From Megaustenia siamemsis (Eukaryota; Mollusca; Gastropoda; Stylommatophora; Ariophantidae), in the NCBI GenBank assembly GCA_032433765.1, contig JAVIAB010000047.1, positions 13,092,107 through 13,156,106 of the forward strand: 64,000 nt of DNA. The letters run 5' to 3'. The number at the start of each line of letters is the position of its first letter. The first letter of the stretch is position 1. Shown here one piece after another: positions 56,601 through 64,000 of the stretch. The notes below the pieces were generated by a model. That model had not been told where the DNA came from and did not search any database. It worked only from the letters and a program-made list of their open reading frames with translations. Position numbers and translations under genes: made by a program.

Positions 56601-57325
56601 CGGGCTGTGGTGAATACAACGTTCTGTGGGAGATCTGGCTAGGAACAGAGATTATTTCAGACGGGCAGTGGTGAATACAACGTTCTGTGGGAGATCTGGC
56701 TAGAGACAGATATTCTTTCAGACGAACTGTGGTGAATACAATGTTCTGTGGGAGATCTGGCTAGAGACAGATATTCTTTCAGACGGGCAGTGGTGAATAC
56801 AACATTCTGTGAGAGATCTCCCTAGAGACATTGATTTTCTCAGACGGGCTGTGGTGAATACAACGTTTTGTGGGAGATCTGGCTAGAGACATGACGGGCT
56901 GTGGTGAATAAAATGTTCTGTGGGAGATCTGGCTAGACACATGACGGGCTGTGGTGAATACAACATTCTGTGGGAGATCTGGCTTGAGACATGACGGGCT
57001 ATGGTGAATACAACGTTCTGTGGGAGATCTGGCTAGACACATGACGGGCTGTGGTGAATACAACATTCTGTGGGAGATCTGGCTTGAAACATGACGGGCT
57101 GTGGTGATAGCAACGTTCTGTGGGAGATATGGCTAGAGACATGACGGGCTGTGGTGATAGCAACGTTCTGTGGGAGATCTGGCTTGAGACATGACGGGCT
57201 ATGGTGAATACAACGTTCTGTGGGAGATCTGGCTAGAGACATGACGGGCTGTGGTGATAGCAACGTTCTGTGGGAGATATGGCTAGACACATGACGGGCT
57301 GTGGTGATAGCAACGTTCTGCAGAG
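44618..57325. repeat. 61-bp satellite, about 208 copies (12.7 kb)
   Basis: The unit is GGGAGATCTGGCTAGAGACA, GAGATTCTTTCAGATGGGCT and GTACTGAATGCAACGTTCTGT. Sub-variants are ACGGGCAGTGGTGAATGCAA, ACAGTTTGTACTGAATACAA, TTACAGATGGGC and GATCAAGCTAG. In one frame a unit reads ELGDLARDRDSFRRAVxNAT, i.e. the LINE-K end. Because 61 is not divisible by three, no frame persists. Almost every unit carries AGATCT. Blocks of about 2.6, 3.0 and 1.9 kb are repeated within the array, and a 50-bp short unit (GAGACATGACGGGCTGTGG) marks the right edge. Confidence 0.98.
51655..52240. repeat. Internal copy of the satellite's right edge
   Basis: Diverged units (ATAGATTTTCTCATACGGGC, then 50-bp units lacking AGATTCTTTC) match 56535-57115 almost base for base, 4.88 kb downstream. 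A shorter version lies at 54645-54790. Confidence 0.9.
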
Positions 57326-57345
57326 GAGATGCAACCTTATGATGA
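57326..57345 (+). mobile_element. LINE-K carboxyl end, right half
   Basis: The last unit (GATAGCAACGTTCTG) runs into CAGAGGAGATGCAACCTTAT, reading CRGDATL. This is the natural continuation of the NATFC text in the satellite unit and so the end of the host LINE. Confidence 0.6.
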
Positions 57346-57511
57346 CGTAATAAAGAAATCAGCGTACAGCAGAACAACTCAAAGTGAAACTCGACGCAGA
57401 CGGAGAAGAAACACACTTCCAGGACAAGAACTATCAGAGAAGATCTCCACTGAAATCCACAAGTTGAGGAAAATCAGGAAATTCATAGAAACACACAGAT
57501 ATAATATAGAG

Positions 57512-57600
57512 ATCCATCATCATCATCGTCATGTGACATGCTGGTGGCGTAAATGATCACGTCCTTCCACAATTTTCTGACCACAGTCCATCGTATGGTT
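57512..57600 (-). mobile_element. LINE-C 3' terminal fragment
   Basis: CATCATCATCGTCATGTGAC leads into ATGATCACGTCCTTCCACAA, the antisense of the LINE-C end. Confidence 0.75.
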
Positions 57601-57654
57601 GGTTGCGTTCGCCCGATGACTAAAGGGTTCTAGAGTATCGTGGTAGACTAGAAT

Positions 57655-57848
57655 ATTCCTCTTCATCATCCGCCCTTACAAGGACGTAGTGGACGTGTCT
57701 GCGTTGTGTTGTGGTTTGCAGTATAACTGTTATATTTGCGCCTTTCGGCCCAACACATCCGACTTCAGCACAACATTTTTGAGCACCGGGTTGTCTTCCC
57801 TCTTCGATCCCTGCACGCTTGGCCAGACTAGACAGGCTAGTCTGTTAC
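57655..57848. repeat. DR3 dispersed repeat, copy 2
   Basis: ATATTTGCGCCTTTCGGCCC, CATCCGACTTCAG, ACCGGGTTGTCTTCCCTC and AGTCTGTTACTGGTTAGTCC match 15.4-15.7 kb in the same orientation. It ends where the 40-bp array starts. Confidence 0.65.
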
Positions 57849-59110
57849 TGGTTAGTCCATAAGATCCTTTCATTAACGTAGATCGATCCATCGTCTCCAT
57901 AAGATCCTTTCATTAACGTAGACCGATCTCTCGTCTCCATAAGATCCTTTCATTAACGTAGACCGATCTCTCGTCTCCATAAGATCCTTTCATTAACTTA
58001 GACCGATCTTTCGTCTCCATAAGATCCTTTCATTAACTTAGACGATCTCTCGTCTCCATAAGATCCTTTCATTAACGTAGACCGATCCCTCGTCTCCATA
58101 TGATGCTTTCATTGACGTAGACTGATTTCTCGTCTCCATAAGATCCTTTCATTAACTTAGACAGATCTCTCGTCTCCATAAGATCCTTTCATTAACTTAG
58201 ACCGATCTCTCGTCTCCATAAGATCCTTTCATTAACTTAGACCGATCTCTCGTCTCCACAAGATCCTTTCATGATCGTAGACCGATCTCTCGTCTCCATA
58301 AGATCCTTTCATTAACTTAGACCGATCTCTCGTCTCCACAAGATCCTTTCATGATCGTAGACCGATCTCTCGTCTCCATAAGATCCTTTCATTAACGTAG
58401 ACCGATCTCTTATCTTCAGTAGATCCTTTCATTAACGTAGACCGATATTTCGTCTCCATAAGATCCTTTCATTAACGTAGACCGATCTCTTATCTTCAGT
58501 AGATCCTTTCATTAACGTAGACCGATATTTCGTCTCCATAAGATCCTTTCATTATCGTAGACCGATCTCTCGTCTCCACAAGATCCTTTCATTAATGTAG
58601 ACCGATCTCTCGTCTCCACAAGATCCTTTCATTATCGTAGACCGATCTCTCGTCTCCACAAGATCCTTTCATTAACGTAGATCGATCTCTTATCTTCAGT
58701 AGATCCTTTCATTAACGTAGACCGATATTTCGTCTCCATAAGATCCTTTCATTAACGTAGACGGATCTCTCGTCTCCATAAGATCCTTTCACTAAGGTAG
58801 ACCGATATCTCGTCACCATAAGATCCTTTCATTAACGTAGACCGATCTCTCGTCTCCACGAGATCCTTTCATTAACGTACACCGATCCCTCGTCTCCACA
58901 AGATCTATTCATTAACGTAGACCGATCTCTTATCTTCAGTTGATTTTTTTCTTTAATGTAGACTGAACTTTCGTCTTCAGTAGATTTGTTTCTTTAATGT
59001 AGACTGAACTTTCGTCTTCAGTAGATTTTTTTCATTAATGTAGACTGAACTTTAGTCTTCTGTAGATTGTTTCACTAATGAAGACCGATTTCTTGTCTTC
59101 AGTAGATCGT
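57848..59110. repeat. 40-bp satellite, about 31 copies
   Basis: The unit is CATAAGATCCTTTCATTAAC GTAGACCGATCTCTCGTCTC. A super-unit with CTTATCTTCAGTAGATCC recurs near 58410, 58490, 58690 and 58920. Right-edge units (from 58940) decay to TTTCTTTAATGTAGACTGAA. Confidence 0.95.
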
Positions 59111-59156
59111 TTTTAGTGACTTTTGTTTTAAAAAATACCCAGTATTTCTAACTCGG

Positions 59157-60080
59157 TTGTACTACAAGTGTAAAACAATGACGTCAACAGCGAGGTATAA
59201 GGTAAAGATCACAACTACTGAAATGAGATGTCGTAGAGGAATACCTAATGTGGGAGGAAGAAACAAAATGAGAAACCAAGAAATGAGATGTCGTAGAGGA
59301 ATACCTAATGTGGGAGGAAGAAACAAAATGAGAAACCAAGAAATGAGATGTCGTAGAGGAATACCTAATGTGGGAGTAAGAAACAAAATGAGAAACCAAG
59401 AAATGAGATGGCGTAGGGGAATACATAATGTGGCAGTAAAAGACTATATGAGAAACCAAGAAATGAGATGTCTTAGGGGAATACCTAATGTGGCAATACA
59501 AGACAATATAAGAAACCAAGAAATGAGATGTTGTAGAGGAATACCTAATGTGGAAGTAAAAGACAAAATGAGAAATCAAGAAATAAGATGCCACGGGGAA
59601 TACCTAATGTGGGAGTAAGAAACAATGAAATGTCGTAGGGGAATATCTAATGTGGTAGTAAAAGACAAAAAGTGAAATCAAGAAATGGGAGAACGAATAT
59701 AAATACATAATATTGTTGTAAGAGACAAAATAGGAAACGAAAAAAAAAATGAGTGAACGAATAAGAATACCTAATGTGGCAGTAAAAGGACATATGAGAC
59801 GGACACATGAGAAATCAAGAAATGAGAGAACGAGTAGGAGTAACATCAGTTCTGAGCTACATCCAGAGATAAGAAATGTAATTGTCTGGACATGTAACAC
59901 GATCTCCGGCAAATAACGCCAGACAGCAAACATTGAGATCAAGATTAACAACAGAAGTGATAGAGGAAGATCTCGCATGTGAGCGATCAGTGAAATATCT
60001 GACGCTGCCAAGAGTTAAGTATGAGGCGAACCAAAGAGGGATGTTAATAACAATCCATTGTCATGTCCACTGAAAGTGAA
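59157..60080 (+). mobile_element. LINE-L carboxyl region with in-frame repeat
   Basis: After the 60-bp array the sense strand continues with LSGHVTRSPANNARQQTLRS and RLTTEVIEEDLACERSVKYL. The GHVTR box sits where LINE carboxyl ends have W-x-GHV, and the repeated RNQEMRCRRGIPNV segment corresponds to the basic RNxxIRRRxxIxxV block just upstream of it. Frameshifts are present. Confidence 0.65.
59218..59630 (+). repeat. 60-bp in-frame repeat, 7 copies
   Basis: GAAATGAGATGTCGTAGAGG recurs at about 59220, 59280, 59340, 59400, 59460 and 59520, with a degenerate copy near 59580. It gives a 20-residue repeat (EMRCRRGIPNVGGRNKMRNQ) over a 153-codon frame. The first three units are identical or nearly so and later ones diverge. 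Confidence 0.95.
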
Positions 60081-60119
60081 ATAGGTTTGAGGTTTGAGAA
60101 CAGGGCAAGACAAGACTCA

Positions 60120-60501
60120 CCAATCTTAAATAGGTTATTTTATGCAACTACTATCTGATCTTATATAGATTATTTCGTGCAACTACTCTCCGATCTTAAA
60201 TAGATTATTTCGTTCGTGCAACTACTCTCCAATCTTAAATAGATTATTTCGTTCGTGCAACTACTCTCCAATCTTAAATAGATTATTTCGTTCGTGCAAC
60301 TATTCTCCAATCTTAAATAGATTATTTCGTTCGTGCAACTACTCTCCAATCTTAAATAGATTATTTCGTTCGTGCAACTACTCTCCAATCTTAAATAGAT
60401 TATTTCGTTCGTGCAACTACTCTCCAATCTTAAATAGATTATTTCGTGCAACAACTCTCCAAGCTTATATAGATTATTGTGTCCAAATACTCTCTAGTCT
60501 T
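60120..60501. repeat. 39-bp minisatellite
   Basis: The core TTAAATAGATTATTTCGTTC GTGCAACTACTCTCCAATC is repeated about seven times, nearly identical between 60190 and 60430, with decayed edges. Confidence 0.95.
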
Positions 60502-60862
60502 ACTGGAAACTACTATTCGTGCTGTTTCGTCCTAAATGTTTGTCTGCAACGCAAGAATTCAGCCCTACCCTATCCGGGAGATACTTGTCTTAACAGGAAA
60601 AATATTTCCGAGCTGTGATGGCAGCCTTATGCTATAGTCTTGGGAAAGCCTTCGCGAAAGGACATTGCCTACGAAGCTAATTTTTTAGTTAGCTGAGTGG
60701 CAGTGTTCCCTAGCGTTTGGCTTTTCGTGGCAAGGCGCTGTGTCACTGAGTACGGGTTCGATCCTGCCTTGGTCCATATTTTTTTCTGTTGTTGATTATT
60801 TGTCATTTTTTCCGAGTGCTGGAAACATACCTCTTCCTCTGAATTGATTCTCTTAAATATAT
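60502..60862 (+). mobile_element. SINE-2 copy, most complete
   Basis: Sense orientation. A 5' leader of about 185 bp (GCTGTTTCGTCCTAAATG, AGATACTTGTCTTAAC, GTGATGGCAGCCTTATGCTA) is followed by the A-box-like TTAGCTGAGTGG (60689-60700), the B box GGTTCGATCC (60755-60764) and a 3' part (CTGTTGTTGATTATTTGTCA, GAGTGCTGGAAACATACC). It is inserted in the 39-bp-type repeat, which resumes after it. Confidence 0.78.
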
Positions 60863-61535
60863 ACTTTGCCCAACTACTCTCTAGTCTTAAATATATTACT
60901 TTGTCCAACTACTCTCTAGTCTTAAATATATTACTTTGTCCAACTACTCTCTAGTCTTAAATAGATTACGTTGTGCAACTACTCTTCAGTCTTAGTAATA
61001 TAACTTTGTCCAACTACTCTCCATTCCTAAATGTAATATTTTGACCAGCTATTTTCCAATCTTTAATAGATTACTTTGTGAACCTACTCTGCTCATAAAT
61101 ATACCATTTGATGTAATTACTTTGATCATAAATGGATAATTTAATGCCTAATTTGTTGAAGCTATTTTGTAAATTTAAATACAACATTTCGTGTAACTAC
61201 TTTCCAATCTGCATTTAATAATTTCGTGGTACCACTACGTAATCTAGCAGTAATAATTTCGTATAACCACTATCCAATCTTAAATTAATAATTTCGCGAA
61301 ACCATGTTAAAATATTTATTCAAATTAATCAGTTTGTATAACTACTATGTTGAAATTAATAACACTGTGTGCATTGTCTATAATCTTAAATTACTAATAT
61401 CGAGTAATTATTCTCAAATCTCGAACTAGTATTCTTGATAAATTACCGTCTAATCTAAAAATTAATAATTTCGTGTAACTACTCTCTGATCTTAAATTAA
61501 TAATTTCTTTTTACTATTCCTTAAATCTGAAATTA
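60863..61535. repeat. Degenerate 33-39 bp minisatellite continuation
   Basis: CCAACTACTCTCTAGTCTTA AATATATTACTTTGT units persist to about 61030 and then decay into AT-rich phrases (AATAATTTCGTGTAACTAC). The same phrases appear beyond the 15-bp array at 62563-62690. Confidence 0.8.
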
Positions 61536-61539
61536 ATAC

Positions 61540-62485
61540 TTTTGTCTATCAAAGACAAATCTATCAAAGACAAGTCTATCAAAGACAAATCTATCAAAGA
61601 CAAATCCATCAAAGACAAATCCATCAAAGACAAATCTATCAAAGACAAATCTATCAAAGACCAAATCCATCAAAGACAAATCTATCAAAGACAAATCTAT
61701 CAAAGACAAATCCATCAAAGACAAATCTATCAAAGACAAATCCATCAAAGACAAATCTATCAAAGACAAATCTATCAAAGACAAATCCATCAAAGACAAA
61801 TCTATCAAAGACAAGTCTATCAAAGACAAATCTATCAAAGACAAATCTATCAAAGACAAATCCATCAAAGACAAACCTATCAAAGACAAATCTATCAAAG
61901 ACAAATCTATCAAAGACAAATCTATCAAAGACAAGTCTATCAAAGACAATCTATCAAAGACAAATCTATCAAAGACAAATCTATCAAAGACAAATCTATC
62001 AAAGACAAATCTATCAAAGACAAATCTATCAAAGACAAATCTATCAAAGACAAATCTATCAAAGACAAATCTATCAAAGACAAGTCTATCAAAGACAAAT
62101 CTATCAAAGACAAGTCTATCAAAGACAAATCTATCAAAGACAAATCTATCAAAGACAAGTCTATCAAAGACAAATCTATCAAAGACAAGTCTATCAAAGA
62201 CAAATCTATCAAAGACAAGTCTATCAAAGACAATCTATCAAAGACAAGTCTATCAAAGACAAATCTATCAAAGACAAATCTATCAAAGACAAGTCTATCA
62301 AAGACAAATCTATCAAAGACAAATCCATCAAAGACAAATCTATCAAAGACAAATCTATCAAAGACAAGTCTATCAAAGACAAATCTATCAAAGACAAATC
62401 CATCAAAGACAAATCTATCAAAGACAAATCTATCAAAGACAAATCTATCAAAGACAAATCTATCAAAGACAAACCTATCAAAGCA
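61540..62485. repeat. 15-bp array, about 63 copies
   Basis: (ATCAAAGACAAATCT)n with AAGTCT and AAATCC variants. The absence of stops in the unit leaves frames open on both strands (SIKDK or DLSLI repeats of more than 300 codons), which are artefacts. The array runs directly into LINE-A at CTATCAAAGCAAGAGACAGA. Confidence 0.97.
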
Positions 62486-62562
62486 AGAGACAGAGTGCAA
62501 TGGCGCTCCATGGTAGCCAACCTGCGATGCGGAGACAGCGCTCACTGATGATGATGATGAAT
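62486..62562 (+). mobile_element. LINE-A 3' terminal fragment
   Basis: GCAAGAGACAGAGTGCAATG, GTAGCCAACCTGCGATGCGG and (GATGAT)n. This is the extreme LINE-A 3' end, joined seamlessly to the 15-bp array. Confidence 0.88.
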
Positions 62563-63417
62563 AATTTTGTGCAATTACTCTTTAATCTTTAATGAATAAT
62601 TTTGAGTAATTATTGTCTTGTCTGAAATTAATGTTATCATGTAGCTACTCTCTAATCTTAAATAAATAACGTCGCGTTCTCTTAAAGACACTCATTGACG
62701 TCAACTCAACGATGGTGAAGACGCGCAACTAAAAAGCTAAGACCACACGCTAGCAACTTGCATTGATCTCTCCTCCCCGCCAGAGCGACCCAGTGTTTCT
62801 GAAGCGATGTCATCTCCGTTATATGGAATCCCCCCCAGATGTCGCGGGACATGAACGGGCGAGCTAGCATCAAATTCCGTGTATGTGTTGTTGTCCAGGC
62901 GTGAGTACACAGCCACGCCATTACGAGCTCGATGCGCTGATCTCAGTCCTCGCGCCTTGTGGTGGGTGAGTCAACGTGGAAGATCCCACTTTGGCAAGCT
63001 GTCTCAACCCACGCGGATCCCAGGTTGAGTTTCTCCTGACTAAACGACAAACACAAACACTCGTTCGAACACAAACAGTGCACAAAGTTTTCCAAACACA
63101 AGCAATGATGTTCGTTGTTAAGACGTCCAATCGGCAGGACATCTCGACAAAGATAAAAACTGTGAAAGCAAAGATAGGAACAGCATAACATTTCCAATAA
63201 CTATTCAATTTCGTTTTTCACAAAAGATTTGTCGATACATTATTATTTTATATATGCCACTACAAAAGCAAAGGCAAATACAAAATATAACTCTAATTAC
63301 AGCGGAACAAAACTTTGTTTTCAATGGAACAAAAAGTGCTTTGTGAAATGTGTTTATTCTGAGAGGATCTTGAAATGTGAATTTTTATTTAATCTCGCTG
63401 GTAGTAAACACAACTGT
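62563..63417. other. Degenerate repeat, then unassigned sequence
   Basis: 62563-62690 continues the decayed 33-39 bp repeat. 62690-63417 is less AT-rich around 62720-63060 and has overlapping frames of 70 to 95 codons on both strands, none with a recognisable domain or splice signals I would trust. Confidence 0.45.
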
Positions 63418-63471
63418 GTGGATAATCAATCCTCATTTGGATAATCAATCCGTTGGTGGATAATCAATCCC
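63418..63471. repeat. Short tandem repeat GTGGATAATCAATCC
   Basis: GGATAATCAATCC occurs three times within about 50 bp, with spacers of 5 to 6 bp. Confidence 0.85.
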
Positions 63472-63689
63472 TTCGTGGTTTAAGGGAAAACTGTGTTTGA
63501 TAAAACAATTCTTTTAGGACAAACAAGCGGAATATGATAACAGCTTTCCACAAGCAGTGATCACATAACATGTAAGTAGCTTCATGTTGTCTTCGCGAGT
63601 TTGAACACCAAGACTGTATTTACTCTATAGGCAAGCTAGGCAACTGCCTAGGGAGGCTATGTTTAGGAAGCGTCTGCCGAGCACGATTC

Positions 63690-63795
63690 TTCTCCTCCTC
63701 CTTCTACTTCTTCCTCTTCTTTTCCTTTTTCTTCTTCTCCTCCTCCTCTTCCTCCTACTTCTTCTTCTACTTCTACTTCTTCTTCTTCTTCTTCA
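63690..63795. repeat. (CTT/CTC)n pyrimidine-rich microsatellite
   Basis: About 100 bases of imperfect CTT, CTC and TAC triplets. Confidence 0.9.
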
Positions 63796-63929
63796 GAGTT
63801 CAGGTCTTGTAATCACGCGAACTTGACTCTTGTTTCATGACTCATGATGGAGGGATGAAGGACAACATCATGACACACGATCAACCTGGTCGCATGGCCG
63901 TCGGTGCTCGTATATGCGTGTAGTAAAAA

Positions 63930-64000
63930 AAAAAAAAAGTAAAGTACTCCCGTCACGCCAAGTGGCGTATAGGGAATATGGTGTTAGTGACCATAAATTT
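63930..64000 (-). mobile_element. SINE-1 3' part, runs off the window
   Basis: A 14-base A-tract, then TCCCGTCACGCCAAGTGGCG and GGAATATGGTGTTAGTGACC. On the minus strand this is the SINE-1 3' end. The rest lies beyond base 64000. Confidence 0.88.

Noticed and set aside
10034..57325. AGATCT shared by the 42-bp and 61-bp satellites as common origin
   Set aside because: The six bases are the only similarity. The rest of the units is unrelated, so chance is the simpler reading.
61542..62516. Long SIKDK-repeat open frame as a gene
   Set aside because: It is the translation of a 15-bp array whose unit has no stop in several frames on both strands, and it runs into a LINE-A end.
1..64000. CRISPR array
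   Set aside because: The repeats are contiguous minisatellites without unique spacers, and the sequence is clearly eukaryotic.

Overview
The window is AT-rich animal DNA. I see no complete host gene, rRNA or tRNA gene. It is a mosaic of tandem-repeat arrays and broken transposable elements. Long simple repeats, several SINEs with tRNA-like promoters, many 5'-truncated LINE 3' ends with (TGATGA)n-type tails and a hAT transposon with 8-bp target duplications all point to a metazoan. The style of the LINEs and SINEs suggests a mollusc, perhaps a heterobranch gastropod. That placement is inference and was not tested by any search.

Local names used below. LINE-A to LINE-L are non-LTR retrotransposon families, told apart by their C-terminal protein text and 3' tails. 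SINE-1 to SINE-4 are short elements with pol III A/B-box-like heads. DR1 to DR3 are dispersed repeats of unknown type. Clade names were not assigned because that needs a library search.

Layout. 0-3.2 kb: a 37-bp array, a hAT-type MITE, a 21-bp AT-rich array, SINE-2 twice, SINE-1 and LINE-B. 3.6-4.8 kb: ACTC-type satellite. 4.8-7.5 kb: a full-length hAT transposon with perfect TSD and a lightly damaged transposase. 7.9-9.7 kb: nested LINE-A, LINE-F and LINE-D. 10.0-11.4 kb: 42-bp satellite. 11.5-14.1 kb: SINE-3, (ACT)n, a 26-bp array, and LINE-G split by a SINE-1 that has a 15-16 bp TSD. 15.3-18.9 kb: DR3, two SINE-1 copies and a 1.86-kb inverted-repeat element. 19.2-30.4 kb: many LINE/SINE pieces plus 44-bp, 86-bp and 26-bp arrays. 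30.4-30.9 kb: one cysteine-rich PAN/apple-like exon, the only good candidate for host coding DNA. 30.9-33.0 kb: 12-bp and 34-bp arrays. 33.9-38.0 kb: LINE-A, D, E, I, J and SINE-1. 39.0-40.1 kb: 29-bp and 26-bp arrays. 40.3-41.5 kb: LINE-A with recognisable reverse-transcriptase motifs. 42.3-44.6 kb: SINE-3, LINE-C, LINE-B and a small inverted-repeat element interrupted by LINE-B. 44.6-57.3 kb: a 12.7-kb satellite of about 208 copies of a 61-bp unit. 57.5-62.7 kb: 40-bp, 60-bp, 39-bp and 15-bp arrays. 62.7-64 kb: mostly unassigned, ending in a SINE-1.

Tandem arrays occupy roughly 25 kb (about 39%) by my own addition. The main biological point is that several arrays appear to have grown out of the 3' coding ends of LINE copies. 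The 61-bp satellite is flanked on both sides by the two halves of one LINE C-terminus. The 60-bp, 15-bp, 68-bp and 26-bp (12.4 kb) arrays each share their unit with an adjoining LINE. The window therefore looks like a nursery of satellites seeded by LINE ends, rather than a coding locus.
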